DNA from: Rhizobium ruizarguesonis
GTDB lineage: Bacteria > Pseudomonadota > Alphaproteobacteria > Rhizobiales > Rhizobiaceae
Assembly (NCBI RefSeq): GCF_012349115.1
Contig: NZ_PQIG01000069.1
Span: forward strand, 1 to 64,000
Reading direction: 5' to 3'
DNA length: 64,000 nt
Shown here piece by piece: positions 27,580-36,749 of this stretch; within the stretch, counting starts at the first letter, position 1, and every line of letters begins with the position of its first letter. Under the pieces are notes generated by a model. It saw only the letters and a list, made by a program, of their open reading frames with translations. It searched no databases and was not told the origin of the DNA. Both the position numbers and the translations under genes were made by a program.

Positions 27580-28575
27580 TCAAGCTCCGAGAACGATGTT
27601 GGCGGCACTTTCCTTCAGCTCGACGCCGAAGGCGCGCTGATAGTGCTCGGCGACCAACGGGCGTTCCAGCTCGTCGCACTTGTTGAGGAAGGTGACGCGG
27701 AAGGCGAAGGCGAGATCGCCGAAGATCTCGGCGTTTTCGGCCCAGGTGATGACGGTGCGTGGGCTCATGACGGTCGAAAGATCGCCGTTCATGAAGGCGG
27801 CGCGCGTCAGGTCGGCGACGCGAACCATCTTCGAAACGGTCTCGCGGCCGCCCTTATCCTTGCCGAAGCTCTTCACCTTGGCGGCGACGATATTCACTTC
27901 GTGATCATGCGGCAGGTAGTTCAGCGTGGTGACGATCGACCAACGGTCCATCTGCGCCTGGTTGATCTGCTGCGTGCCGTGATAGAGGCCGGTCGTGTCG
28001 CCGAGGCCGATCGTATTGGCGGTCGCAAACAGGCGGAAGGCCGGGTGCGGCCGGATGACGCGGCTCTGATCGAGCAGCGTCAGGCGGCCGGAGGATTCGA
28101 GTACGCGCTGGATAACGAACATCACATCGGGACGGCCGGCATCATATTCGTCGAAGACGAGCGCGACATTGTGCTGATAGGCCCAGGGCAGGATGCCGTC
28201 CTTGAATTCGGTGACCTGCAGCCCGTCCTTGACGACGATCGCATCCTTGCCGACCAGATCGATACGGCTGACATGGCTGTCGAGGTTGATGCGCACGCAA
28301 GGCCAGTTGAGCCGCGCCGCCACCTGCTCGATATGCGAGGACTTGCCCGTACCGTGATAGCCGGAGATCATCACGCGGCGGTTATGGGCGAAGCCTGCGA
28401 GAATGGCGAGCGTCGTGTCGCGGTCGAACAGGTAGTCGGTGTCGAGGTCCGGCACATAGGCGTCGCCCTTGCTGTAGGCGGGAACGCGGATGTCGGAATC
28501 GATACCGAAGGCCTCGCGGACCGAAACGGTGCTATCGGGCAGTTCTGATATATCCAGGTCGATCTTGCTCATCAT
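27580..28575 (-). CDS. cobS: aerobic cobaltochelatase subunit CobS
   Basis: The 331-residue AAA+ ATPase has Walker [15 protein letters not shown] and Walker [15 protein letters not shown]. It forms the ring partner of CobT that drives CobN-dependent cobalt insertion. GGAG lies before a double ATG (28575 and 28572); either may be used. A GGGTGGCATCACCC hairpin sits 12 bases upstream of the start. EutBC, encoded in the same window, depends on the cobalamin this pathway makes. Confidence 0.96.
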   Translation of the reverse strand: MMSKIDLDISELPDSTVSVREAFGIDSDIRVPAYSKGDAYVPDLDTDYLFDRDTTLAILAGFAHNRRVMISGYHGTGKSSHIEQVAARLNWPCVRINLDSHVSRIDLVGKDAIVVKDGLQVTEFKDGILPWAYQHNVALVFDEYDAGRPDVMFVIQRVLESSGRLTLLDQSRVIRPHPAFRLFATANTIGLGDTTGLYHGTQQINQAQMDRWSIVTTLNYLPHDHEVNIVAAKVKSFGKDKGGRETVSKMVRVADLTRAAFMNGDLSTVMSPRTVITWAENAEIFGDLAFAFRVTFLNKCDELERPLVAEHYQRAFGVELKESAANIVLGA

Positions 28576-28882
28576 GTCTCCAAGGCGGGTGATGCCACCC
28601 GGCCATACTGTCTCAGGCCATGTCGCAACCCAGACGCCGCGTTTTTTATTCCGCGCCCGTCCAGGTCGGAACGTCGGCGATGCTTCTCCGGGACTGAAAC
28701 GAAACCTCGGCGGGATAATGACCGCGTGCGAGCATTCTTGAAAGAGTCCCGGACAAGAAACGCCGCGTCCGGAAGGTCGGCGGAGGCGATGTCGGGAAAA
28801 CGCACAAATATGAGCCGCGTTTGCCTGCGGCCTCAGCCGATTTGGACCATACCCGATTGAAGCCCAAGAGCAAGGACGGGAA
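28576..28882. other. intergenic region without gene (307 bp)
   Basis: It lies between cobS and the J-domain gene, both on the minus strand. The only structure seen is the small hairpin next to cobS (28587-28600). Short open frames here have no family features or ribosome sites. No cobalamin-riboswitch B12 box was recognised. Confidence 0.6.
28587..28600 (-). promoter_or_regulatory. small hairpin in cobS leader
   Basis: On the minus strand GGGTGGCATCACCC folds as a 5-bp stem with a GCAT loop, 12 bases before the cobS start and just upstream of its GGAG. The same 13 bases, GGTGGCATCACCC, occur 12 bases before yhhQ at 23078-23090. Confidence 0.35.
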
Positions 28883-29500
28883 TTAACAAAAACCGTTCTG
28901 CTTCAACAATTGATAGGCCTGGATGACGGCGCGGAAACGCTCCTCCGAGCCGCGGTCGCCGCCATTGGCATCCGGATGGTGTTTCTTCACCAGTTCCTTG
29001 TAGCGGCTCTTGATCTCCGCCGATGTCGCATTGGCGTCGAGGCCCATCGTTTCGAAGGCCTTGGTCTCAAGCGATTTCAGCTTGCGCGCCTGCGGAAAAC
29101 GCGGTCCGCTGCCCTTGCCGCCTTCCTTGACGAAGCCGAAGGGATCGCGAACACGCGTATAGGCGCCGGAGCGGATCTCCGAATGCAGCGGACTGTCCTT
29201 CGCCGCCTTGTTGACGCCGACCGTCCATGTCGGCCGATGGCCGGTGATCGCCTCTTTCTGGTAACGCGCGATCTCGCCGTCCGAAAGACCGGAGAAATAA
29301 TTGTAGCCCTTGTTGTATTCCTTGACGTGCTCGAAGCAGAACAAGAAGAACTGGCCTTCCGCATTGCGGCCGACGGGAGCGCGATGCGCCCCCTTCTTGT
29401 CGCACCCGTCCCATTGACAGGTAGGCGGCGCCTGCTCTGTCTCTGGCTCGCGTTTGCGGCGTGTTCGGATGCGATCGAAATATTTGGAATCAAGTCTCAT
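28883..29500 (-). CDS. J-domain (DnaJ-like) protein
   Basis: The 205-residue protein has its J domain at the C-terminus (about residues 145-203): [35 protein letters not shown], with the HPD motif that stimulates DnaK ATPase. The N-terminal part holds [17 protein letters not shown] and an aromatic-rich stretch [16 protein letters not shown], possibly a small metal-binding module. The Gly/Phe and zinc-finger regions of DnaJ proper are missing. It is divergent from bolA across 102 bp, a conserved pairing in rhizobia. Confidence 0.9.
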   Translation of the reverse strand: MRLDSKYFDRIRTRRKREPETEQAPPTCQWDGCDKKGAHRAPVGRNAEGQFFLFCFEHVKEYNKGYNYFSGLSDGEIARYQKEAITGHRPTWTVGVNKAAKDSPLHSEIRSGAYTRVRDPFGFVKEGGKGSGPRFPQARKLKSLETKAFETMGLDANATSAEIKSRYKELVKKHHPDANGGDRGSEERFRAVIQAYQLLKQNGFC

Positions 29501-29602
29501 GACGGCGCTAATTATGGGGCTGTCGCGAAGCGACAACAAGAATTGACAAATGGGAATGTTGCAGGCTTGGTAGGAACCCTTTTCGCGAACCAGCAAGACC
29601 GG

Positions 29603-29887
29603 ATGATGACCCTGCGAACCCGCATCGAAGAAAAACTTGTTGAAGCCTTCGCGCCCGAACGCCTGAGCGTCATCGACGAAAGCCATCTGCATGCCGGCCA
29701 CCAGCCCGATATCACCGGCACCGGCGAAACCCATATGCGGGTGAGGATCGTTTCCGGGAAATTCGCCGGCATGTCGCGGCTGGCGCGTCACCGGGCGATC
29801 ACCGACCTGTTGAAACCGGAGCTCGATGCCGGTCTGCATGCGCTGGCCGTCGAACCGGCAGCACCCGGCGAACCGACCCGCTGGTAG
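29603..29887 (+). CDS. bolA: BolA family protein
   Basis: The 94-residue protein (MMTLRTRIEEKLVEAFAPERLSVIDESHLHAGH) has the BolA class-II KH-like fold, with the conserved His in the H-A-G-H segment and HMRVRIVSGKFAGMSRLARHRAITDLL. BolA partners monothiol glutaredoxins in Fe-S cluster and iron handling. Two adjacent ATGs (29603, 29606) are possible starts. An open frame extending much further upstream on this strand is antisense to the J-domain gene and was rejected. Confidence 0.92.
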   Translation: MMTLRTRIEEKLVEAFAPERLSVIDESHLHAGHQPDITGTGETHMRVRIVSGKFAGMSRLARHRAITDLLKPELDAGLHALAVEPAAPGEPTRW

Positions 29888-29928
29888 CGCCACCAAAGCC
29901 TATATAGGCATTGGCGGCCCGCAATCCT

Positions 29929-29968
29929 ACAGCGCCGCGCGTCTTTTCAGACGCGCAAACAACGCTGT
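29929..29968. repeat. RIME-like module C, solitary copy
   Basis: ACAGCG...GCGCGTCTTTTCAGACGCGC...CGCTGT is the same hairpin as in 18624-18663, followed by AACAATTGAA as in the composite copies but without module D. It sits between the convergent bolA and CNNM-gene stops. Confidence 0.75.
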
Positions 29969-29987
29969 AACAATTGAATTGCTGGGA

Positions 29988-31301
29988 TCAGGATGGCTTT
30001 GCGCCGTCTTCCCCGGCCGGCCGGATGCGCAGCTTGGTGATGCGGTTCTTCTCCCGCTTCATGACGACGAAACGCTTGCCGTAGAAGGTGAAGGCCTGAC
30101 GCTCTTCCGGGATGGTCATCGATTCGTGGATGACGAGGCCGGCGATCGTCGTCGCCTCCTCATCGGGCAGGTTCCAGTCGAGCGCGCGGTTCAGGTCGCG
30201 GATCGGAACGCCGCCGTCGACGACGACGGAACCATCGGCCTCCTGACGCACGCCCTGTATCTCGATATCGTGTTCGTCGGAAATGTCGCCGACGATTTCC
30301 TCGAGAATATCCTCCAGCGTGACGATGCCCTGCACCTCGCCATATTCATCGACGACGACGGCGAAATGCTGCTTGCGCCGCAGGAAGGCGTTGAGCTGGT
30401 CTTCGAGGTTGGTGCTATCGGGCACGAACCACGGCTTCTGGGCGATCTTCACGATATCGAGGTTCTGCGGCTCCATATTCGGCTCGGCAAGCGCCCGCAG
30501 CAGATCCTTGGCGTGGACGACGCCGATGATGTTGTCGATCGTGCCGCGCCAGAGCGGCATGCGCGTATAGGGACTTTCGAGGATGGCGCGCACCACCGCT
30601 TCCGGCGGATCGTCGGCGTTGATCGCCCGCATCGCGGTGCGGTGAACCATGATGTCGGACAGTTCGAGTTCGCTAAGATCGAGCACGCCGCCGAGGCGGT
30701 CGCGGTCGGCCTTCACCACCGATCCCTCGCGATGCAGCAGGTCGACGGCGCCGCGCAGCTCCTCATGCGCCGTCAGCATCGACGTCTCGCGAGAGAGGTT
30801 GATGCCAAACAGCGACAGAATCTGCCGGACGATCGCGTTGACGAAGGAGGAAACCGGGCCGACGACGGTGACGAAGAGCTTGGCCGGAACGGCGATGGCG
30901 AGCGCGAAGCGGTCTGGCGTCGAAATCGCCCAGCTCTTCGGCAGCACTTCGGCGAAGATGACCAGGATGACGGTCATCGCAAGCGTCGCCAGCGCCACGC
31001 CGGAATTGCCGAACAGCCCGAGGAAAAGGCTGGTGGCGATCGAGGAGGAGAGAATGTTAGCGAGATTGTTGCCGATCAGCAGCGCGCCGATCAACCGATC
31101 GCGCCGTTCGATCAGTTGCCGGACGAGGCCGGCGCGCTCGTCGCCGTTCGCCTCCAGTGTATGGATGCGGCTGCGCGAAACGGCGGTAAGCGCGGTTTCC
31201 GAGCCGGAGAAGAAGGCTGACATGAGCACGAGTGCCGTGATCGAAAGGATTTCCGGCCAATATGTTTCCAGAAATGCCAGAGCGCCTTCGATCGCTATCA
31301 A
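29988..31301 (-). CDS. CNNM/CorC (HlyC) family membrane transporter
   Basis: The 437-residue protein has an N-terminal DUF21/CNNM membrane domain with about four helices (from residue 12, ILSITALVLMSAFFSGSETALTAVSRSR). Two CBS domains (about residues 220-335) and a C-terminal CorC_HlyC domain (ADGSVVVDGGVPIRDLNRAL) follow. The family exports Mg2+/Co2+ or affects ion homeostasis. It starts at TTG overlapping the aroB stop (TTGA), so it is the last gene of aroK-aroB-CNNM. Confidence 0.92.
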   Translation of the reverse strand: MIAIEGALAFLETYWPEILSITALVLMSAFFSGSETALTAVSRSRIHTLEANGDERAGLVRQLIERRDRLIGALLIGNNLANILSSSIATSLFLGLFGNSGVALATLAMTVILVIFAEVLPKSWAISTPDRFALAIAVPAKLFVTVVGPVSSFVNAIVRQILSLFGINLSRETSMLTAHEELRGAVDLLHREGSVVKADRDRLGGVLDLSELELSDIMVHRTAMRAINADDPPEAVVRAILESPYTRMPLWRGTIDNIIGVVHAKDLLRALAEPNMEPQNLDIVKIAQKPWFVPDSTNLEDQLNAFLRRKQHFAVVVDEYGEVQGIVTLEDILEEIVGDISDEHDIEIQGVRQEADGSVVVDGGVPIRDLNRALDWNLPDEEATTIAGLVIHESMTIPEERQAFTFYGKRFVVMKREKNRITKLRIRPAGEDGAKPS

Positions 31302-32428
31302 GGGTGTTTTTCCCTGAGAAAGCTGATCACTTCGGACGCCGGCACATCATCGGCGACGAAGGACTGGCCGATGCCGCGCGTCAGGATAAAGGTGAGCTTG
31401 CCGCTCTTGACCTTCTTGTCCTGGGCGATCGCGTCCATCAGCATTTCAGCCGGCGGCAGGTCGCCCGGAATGTCGGACATGCGGGTCGGCAGGCCGACCT
31501 CCTTCAGATGCCGCTCGACACGCCGCGCGTCGTCCGGGCTTGCAAGGTTCATTCGTGCGGAGAATTCGTGCGCCAGCACCATGCCGATCGAAACGCCCTC
31601 GCCATGCACGAGGCGGGAGCTGTCATAGGCGGTCGCCGCTTCCAGCGCATGGCCGAAAGTATGGCCGAGATTGAGCAACGCCCGCGGGCCGTTCTCGCGC
31701 TCGTCGGCAACAACGACATCGGCCTTCGCCTGGCAGCTCGCGGCAATCGCCTCGATGCGCGCGGAGCCGCCGGTAAAAACCGCCTTCCAGTTCGCTTCCA
31801 GCCAGGCAAAGAAATCCGGCTTGTCGATCAGCCCGTATTTCGCGACCTCGGCGTAACCTGCGCGGAATTCACGCTCGCTCAGCGAATTCAGCACATCCGT
31901 ATCGGCCAGAACCAGGTCCGGCTGATGGAAGACGCCGATCAGATTCTTGCCGTGCCGAGAATTGATGCCGGTCTTGCCGCCGACGGAGGAATCGACCTGC
32001 GACAAAAGCGAGGTCGGCACCTGCACGAAGCGCACGCCTCGGCGGACGATGCCGGCCGCAAATCCCGAAAGGTCGCCGATGACGCCGCCGCCGAGCGCGA
32101 TGACGTAATCGTTACGCTCGACGCGCGCCTCAAGCACCTTGTCGCAGACAGTGATCAGATGTTCGAAGCTCTTGGTCTTCTCGCCGGCCGGCAGGACGAC
32201 CTCAGCCGAGGCGATGCCCGCTTCATCCAGACTTGCGACGAAGGCTTTGAGATAGAGCGGAGCGACATTTTCGTCGGTGACAACAGCCGCCTTGCGGCCC
32301 TTGAGGCGAGAGGCGATCTCGGCGCCGGCCCGCGCAATCAGCCCCGGCCCGATCAGGATGTCGTAGGCGCGCTCGCCGAGCGGCACATGCACCGTTCGGA
32401 TGGCGGGGGCGGAGGTTATCGCATTCAT
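31298..32428 (-). CDS. aroB: 3-dehydroquinate synthase
   Basis: The 376-residue NAD- and metal-dependent enzyme makes 3-dehydroquinate from DAHP. DYVIALGGGVIGDLSGFAA is the NAD-binding region, and VPTSLLSQVDSSVGGKTGIN the hallmark active-site stretch. LNLGHTFGHALE and HGEGVSIGMVLA carry the metal-ligand histidines. It overlaps aroK by ATGA and the next gene by TTGA, so the three form one tightly coupled unit. Confidence 0.97.
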   Translation of the reverse strand: MNAITSAPAIRTVHVPLGERAYDILIGPGLIARAGAEIASRLKGRKAAVVTDENVAPLYLKAFVASLDEAGIASAEVVLPAGEKTKSFEHLITVCDKVLEARVERNDYVIALGGGVIGDLSGFAAGIVRRGVRFVQVPTSLLSQVDSSVGGKTGINSRHGKNLIGVFHQPDLVLADTDVLNSLSEREFRAGYAEVAKYGLIDKPDFFAWLEANWKAVFTGGSARIEAIAASCQAKADVVVADERENGPRALLNLGHTFGHALEAATAYDSSRLVHGEGVSIGMVLAHEFSARMNLASPDDARRVERHLKEVGLPTRMSDIPGDLPPAEMLMDAIAQDKKVKSGKLTFILTRGIGQSFVADDVPASEVISFLREKHP

Positions 32429-33015
32429 GACGCTGCACTTTCCTTCTGAGCTTCGATCAAGGCCTTTAAGACTTCGTCGGCCATGATTTCCTTGCGGACG
32501 TCGCGCGAAAGCACGGTCAGATCAGCCTGCGCATAGATCGGATAACGCGCATTCATCAGGCCCTCGAGCGTCTGCTTCGGATTTTCGGTCTTGAGCAGCG
32601 GCCGCGTGTCGCGCTTGGCGACCCGGTCCCAGAGCACGTCGAGATCGGCCTTCAACCAGACGGAAAGGCCGCCCTTCTTGATATGCTTGCGCGTCCGGTC
32701 GTTGATGAAGGCGCCGCCCCCGGTGGAGACGACGCGCGGCCCGCTCTTCAGCAGCCGCTTGATCACCCGCGCTTCCAGCGCCCGGAACTCCTGCTCGCCA
32801 TAGGCGGCGAAAAGCTCGGCGATCGTCATGCGCGAAACCCGCTCGATCTCAAGATCGCTGTCGATGAAGGGAATGGCGAGCTGGCTGGCGACGATGCGCC
32901 CGACGGAGGATTTTCCGGCGCCCATCAGGCCGACAAGGATCAGGTTGCGTGAACCGAGCGCGGCGCGAGCTCTGTCTTTCAAGCTGTCAGCAACGGTCAG
33001 CAGTTGTTCACTCAT
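32425..33015 (-). CDS. aroK: shikimate kinase
   Basis: The 196-residue kinase phosphorylates shikimate. Walker A is GLMGAGKSSVGR, the shikimate-binding residues lie in FIDSDLEIERV and FRALEARVIKRLL, and STGGGAFIN and LKADLDVLWDRV are family features. A GTG at 33027 (MNGPMSEQ) is an alternative start. The gene is first in the aroK-aroB unit, as in many alphaproteobacteria, and is divergent from the small-peptide/xerD pair. Confidence 0.95.
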   Translation of the reverse strand: MSEQLLTVADSLKDRARAALGSRNLILVGLMGAGKSSVGRIVASQLAIPFIDSDLEIERVSRMTIAELFAAYGEQEFRALEARVIKRLLKSGPRVVSTGGGAFINDRTRKHIKKGGLSVWLKADLDVLWDRVAKRDTRPLLKTENPKQTLEGLMNARYPIYAQADLTVLSRDVRKEIMADEVLKALIEAQKESAAS

Positions 33016-33108
33016 CGGTCCATTCACACTTTGTTTGCAAACGGTATCGACAAATGCAGATGGAGCGTCAAGTCGCGGACAAGGGAATCATGGCTTGAAT
33101 ACCGCTTC

Positions 33109-33136
33109 TTGCACTTGCAGATAGGCTTCTTATAAC
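33109..33136 (+). promoter_or_regulatory. candidate promoter of the small-ORF/xerD unit
   Basis: TTGCAC (33109-33114) and TATAAC (33131-33136) have 16-bp spacing. A start near 33143 would leave a very short leader before AAGGAG and the ATG at 33164. Confidence 0.4.
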
Positions 33137-33163
33137 AGAAGCAGAGCATGAAGGAGTTGCTGG

Positions 33164-33340
33164 ATGCCGACCCTGTTCCGTTTCCTGTTCGTCTGCGCGA
33201 TCCTCGCCGGGACGGTCTACGGAGCGATGCTGGCGCTTGTGACCTTCGTGGAGCCGCAGCAGCGCGACGTGACGATCCGCATTCCGTCCGAGCGGGTCAA
33301 TCCGCCCGCCACGGGCGCGATCGACACGACCAGGAAGTGA
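33164..33340 (+). CDS. 58-residue single-pass membrane protein
   Basis: The short gene is preceded by AAGGAG at a good distance and encodes [20 protein letters not shown], a hydrophobic helix of about 20 residues. An acidic/polar tail follows ([14 protein letters not shown]...). Its TGA is 5 bp before the xerD ATG, so it is the first gene of that transcript. I do not recognise a domain. Ribosome site, hydrophobic pattern and tight spacing support it as real. Confidence 0.75.
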   Translation: MPTLFRFLFVCAILAGTVYGAMLALVTFVEPQQRDVTIRIPSERVNPPATGAIDTTRK

Positions 33341-33345
33341 GCGGC

Positions 33346-34302
33346 ATGGTGGATCTCGGCCGCGTCCATGTGGAATCTTTCCTGGAGATGATGAGCGCCG
33401 AACGGGGTGCTGCCGCCAACACGCTGCAATCCTATGAACACGATCTCGACGATATCAGATCCTTCCTGAAGGAGCGCAGCATAAGGCTCACCGAAGCCGC
33501 CTCCGCCGATCTCGCCGCCTATCTCTCCTCACTCGCCCGAAAGGGCTTCAAACCCTCCTCCCAGGCGCGCCGGCTTGCGGCCATGCGGCAGTTCTACAAG
33601 TTTCTCTACGCCGAGGGCCTGAGGACCGACGACCCCACAGGCATTCTCGACGCGCCGAAGAAAGGCCGTCCGCTGCCGAAGACGATGGGCGTCGAGGAGG
33701 TCGGCAGGTTGCTTTCGCAGGCCGAGGCCGAGGCAGACGATCCGGCTCCGGGCCAGCTGCAGCGCCTGCGCATGCTGGCGCTGCTGGAGCTGCTCTATGC
33801 CACCGGTATGCGTGTCAGCGAGCTCGTCTCGCTTCCTGCCCGTGTGCTCGATCAGGAGGGCCGTTTCCTGATGATCCGCGGCAAGGGCAACAAGGAACGG
33901 CTGGTGCCGCTGTCGCAATCGGCGATATCAGCCCTGAAATCCTATGGGCGCCGGCTGGCGGCCGAAAATGCCGCGACGAAGGAGCCGCCGCAGGAAAGCC
34001 CCTGGCTATTTCCCTCCGCCTCGAAGGAGGGATATCTGCCGCGCCAGGTTTTCGCCCGCGACCTCAAGAACCTGGCGATCCGCGCCGGTCTGACGCCGTC
34101 GCTGATCTCGCCGCATGTCATGCGCCACGCCTTTGCCAGCCACCTGCTTGCCAACGGCGCCGATCTGCGCGTCGTACAGGAACTCCTCGGCCATTCGGAC
34201 ATTTCGACCACGCAGATTTACACACATGTCCTCGAAGAGAGGCTGCAGCAGCTTGTCCAGACGCATCACCCCCTTGCCAAACAGGCGAAAAAGCACGAAT
34301 AG
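33346..34302 (+). CDS. xerD: site-specific tyrosine recombinase XerD
   Basis: The 318-residue recombinase has a SAM-like N-terminal domain and the catalytic residues R ([13 protein letters not shown]), H-x-x-R ([12 protein letters not shown]), H ([13 protein letters not shown]) and the nucleophile Tyr in QIYTHV. XerD, with XerC, resolves chromosome dimers at dif near the terminus. Being paired with a conserved small membrane-peptide gene and next to accA and aroKB, it looks like the housekeeping enzyme, not an island integrase. Confidence 0.95.
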   Translation: MVDLGRVHVESFLEMMSAERGAAANTLQSYEHDLDDIRSFLKERSIRLTEAASADLAAYLSSLARKGFKPSSQARRLAAMRQFYKFLYAEGLRTDDPTGILDAPKKGRPLPKTMGVEEVGRLLSQAEAEADDPAPGQLQRLRMLALLELLYATGMRVSELVSLPARVLDQEGRFLMIRGKGNKERLVPLSQSAISALKSYGRRLAAENAATKEPPQESPWLFPSASKEGYLPRQVFARDLKNLAIRAGLTPSLISPHVMRHAFASHLLANGADLRVVQELLGHSDISTTQIYTHVLEERLQQLVQTHHPLAKQAKKHE

Positions 34303-34364
34303 GACCGGCGACAAGGGGCGGAGCCAGGAAAACGCCCCGGGCACAAGGAACGGAAACGCACCTC

Positions 34365-35318
34365 ATGCACAATTATCTCGACTTCGAAAAGCCGATCTCC
34401 GACCTCGAAGGCAAGATCATCGAGCTGAAGAAGCTCGCAACGGAAGACGAGAGCATCGACACCACCGATGAGATCGGCAGGCTGGAGGTTCGCGTCCGTG
34501 AGGCCATCGTTGAAATCTATTCCAAGCTCAATCCCTGGCAGAAGACGCAGGTCGCCCGCCATCCGCAGCGCCCGCATTTCGTCGATTACGCCAAGACGCT
34601 GTTCCAGGAATTCACGCCGCTTGCCGGCGACCGCAAATTTTCCGAGGATGCCGCGATCCAGGCGGGCCTTGCCCGTTTCCGCGGCCAGCCTGTCGCCGTC
34701 ATCGGCCAGGAAAAGGGCAATGACACCAAGAGCCGCCTGAAGCACAATTTCGGCAGCCCCCGCCCGGAAGGCTACCGCAAGGCGATCCGCATCCTTGAGA
34801 TGGCCGATCGTTTCGGCCTGCCGGTGATTTCGCTGGTGGATACGGCAGGCGCCTATCCCGGCGTCGGCGCCGAAGAGCGCGGCCAGGCCGAGGCGATCGC
34901 CCGCTCCACGGAAATGTGCCTGGGCGTGAAGGTTCCCCTCGTCTCCGTCGTCATCGGCGAAGGCGGCTCGGGCGGGGCGATCGCCATCGCCACCGGCAAC
35001 AAGGTCTATATGCTCGAGCATTCGATCTACAGCGTCATCTCGCCGGAAGGGGCAGCCTCCATCCTCTGGCGCGATTCCACCCGCGCCCGTGAAGCGGCGA
35101 CCAACATGAAGATCACCGCCGAAGACCTGAAATCGCTCGGCGTCATCGACGGCATCATTTCCGAGCCGCTCGGCGGCGCGCATCGCGATCCGGACAGCGT
35201 GATAGCCGCAACCGGCGACGTAATCGCCGGTGCGCTGGCCGAAATGGCACCCCGCTCCGGCGAACAGCTGCGCAACGACCGCCGACAGAAATTCCTCGCC
35301 ATGGGCCGCAATCTCTAG
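34365..35318 (+). CDS. accA: acetyl-CoA carboxylase carboxyltransferase subunit alpha
   Basis: The 317-residue subunit starts [23 protein letters not shown] and contains the crotonase-fold carboxyltransferase motifs [18 protein letters not shown] and [17 protein letters not shown]. With AccD it transfers CO2 from carboxybiotin to acetyl-CoA, giving malonyl-CoA for fatty-acid synthesis. It follows xerD by 62 bp on the same strand. Length and motifs are complete. Confidence 0.98.
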   Translation: MHNYLDFEKPISDLEGKIIELKKLATEDESIDTTDEIGRLEVRVREAIVEIYSKLNPWQKTQVARHPQRPHFVDYAKTLFQEFTPLAGDRKFSEDAAIQAGLARFRGQPVAVIGQEKGNDTKSRLKHNFGSPRPEGYRKAIRILEMADRFGLPVISLVDTAGAYPGVGAEERGQAEAIARSTEMCLGVKVPLVSVVIGEGGSGGAIAIATGNKVYMLEHSIYSVISPEGAASILWRDSTRAREAATNMKITAEDLKSLGVIDGIISEPLGGAHRDPDSVIAATGDVIAGALAEMAPRSGEQLRNDRRQKFLAMGRNL

Positions 35319-35441
35319 CAGACATTCGGCTCTTAGGCGATTGGGGCCAAATCTTGGCCACATTGATGTTATCTGTAGCAATCGCGCTTGCGGGGATGTT
35401 CCAGGCACGTCATTGGCTGGTAAGATTTTATAAAGTATAAG

Positions 35442-35481
35442 CCGCCTATGATTCCTTCTGATGCCCGGACTCCATAGGCGG
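35442..35481 (+). promoter_or_regulatory. inverted repeat upstream of the L,D-transpeptidase gene
   Basis: CCGCCTATG and CATAGGCGG form a perfect 9-bp stem around a 22-base loop, ending 33 bp before the start codon at 35515. It could be an operator, an RNA hairpin or an accA terminator without a T-run. Confidence 0.35.
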
Positions 35482-35514
35482 ACCGGGTCGTATTATATTT
35501 ATGGGCTAGTTTGG

Positions 35515-36744
35515 ATGCGCATACGTCATTTTGCCTATATTTCCCTCATGGCGCTGGCTCTGTCCGGCTGCAATGACGCGTTGGAAACCGCGCAGGTCGA
35601 TCTTTCCAAGGTTAAGAACAAGGTCGAACAGCCGCTTCCCAGCCATATCCTCACTGCCATGGCCGCCAAGGGCATGGACCGCAATTCGCCGATCATGATC
35701 CGCATCTTCAAGGAAGAAGGTGCCATGGAGATATGGAAGGCGAAGACCGACAACCGTTTCGACAAGATCGCCGATTACAAGATCTGCGCCTGGTCCGGCC
35801 GTCTCGGTCCGAAGGTAAAGACCGGCGACCGGCAGGCGCCGGAAGGTTTCTACGACCTGACGCGCGCCAACCTGAATCCCAATTCGAAATATTATCTGGC
35901 GATCAACACCGGCTTTCCGAACCGCTACGACGCGGCGAACGGCCGCAGCGGCTCCGATCTGATGATCCACGGCGCCTGCTCGTCCTCCGGCTGCTATTCG
36001 ATGACCGACCAGCAGGTGCTGGAGATCTACGCCTTCGCCCGCGACGCCTTCAAGGGCGGCCAGTCGACTGTGCAGCTGCAGGCCTTCCCCTTCCGCATGA
36101 CGGCGGAAAACATGGTCAAGCATCGCCTCGACAGCAGTTACGACTTCTGGAAGATGCTGAAGGTCGGCTACGACAATTTCGAAGTGACGAAGCGCCCGCC
36201 TGAGGTGAATGTCTGCGAGAAGAAATACGTCTTCAATCAGCAGGCAACCGACGGCAGCGCCTTCAATGCCGCCGGCAAGTGCCCTGCGATGTCGACGCCG
36301 CCGGCGCTGACGGCGGCCCTTGCCTCCTACGGCAAGACCTACGATGCCGATTATGCCAAGGCGATGGGCAAATTTGACGGCATGGCCTGGTACGATCCCA
36401 CGGAAGCCGAGCGCAAGGCCGTGGTCGCCAAGACGCGCAAGGGCCGCGAACTCGCCTACGCTCCGACCGGCACCTCGCTGGAAGCCGGCCGCATGGTCAA
36501 GGTCGCCGAACTTGAAGACCTGATGGCCAAGCGCACCGCGCAGGGCCTCGCTGCCAAGAGCGCGCCGGGCGCCACGCCGCCTGCAGCACCTGCCCAGCCG
36601 CAGGCAGTGGCCGTCGCTGCCGCGACACCTGCGGTCGTGCCGGTGCCGATACAGAACCCGCTGGCCTTTACAGCGCCCGAACCGCAGGAAACGGCGGAAG
36701 CCACGGCAAAGAAGCCGTTCTGGAAATTCTGGGCGAGGAACTGA
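35515..36744 (+). CDS. lipoprotein L,D-transpeptidase (YkuD/YafK type)
   Basis: The 409-residue precursor has a lipoprotein signal with lipobox ALSGC (Cys19). A YkuD catalytic domain follows: ICAWSGRLGPKVKTGDRQAPEGFY, NTGFPNRYDAANGR and the active-site motif HGACSSSGCYSM (residues 152-163, nucleophile Cys160). The C-terminus is Ala/Pro-rich and ends in a basic-aromatic tail. YafK-like enzymes act on meso-Dap links in peptidoglycan or to anchored proteins. The frame opens upstream, but only 35515 gives a proper signal peptide. Confidence 0.92.
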   Translation: MRIRHFAYISLMALALSGCNDALETAQVDLSKVKNKVEQPLPSHILTAMAAKGMDRNSPIMIRIFKEEGAMEIWKAKTDNRFDKIADYKICAWSGRLGPKVKTGDRQAPEGFYDLTRANLNPNSKYYLAINTGFPNRYDAANGRSGSDLMIHGACSSSGCYSMTDQQVLEIYAFARDAFKGGQSTVQLQAFPFRMTAENMVKHRLDSSYDFWKMLKVGYDNFEVTKRPPEVNVCEKKYVFNQQATDGSAFNAAGKCPAMSTPPALTAALASYGKTYDADYAKAMGKFDGMAWYDPTEAERKAVVAKTRKGRELAYAPTGTSLEAGRMVKVAELEDLMAKRTAQGLAAKSAPGATPPAAPAQPQAVAVAAATPAVVPVPIQNPLAFTAPEPQETAEATAKKPFWKFWARN

Positions 36745-36749
36745 ACGGC

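Noticed and set aside
25708..28548. A 946-codon open frame on the plus strand across cobT and cobS
   Set aside because: It is antisense to two clear genes. Its composition (poly-Leu/Val/Arg) is the usual shadow of GC-rich coding DNA, and it has no family motif.
28576..28882. Cobalamin riboswitch upstream of cobS
   Set aside because: The conserved B12-box and the multi-stem core were not recognisable; only a 5-bp hairpin is present.
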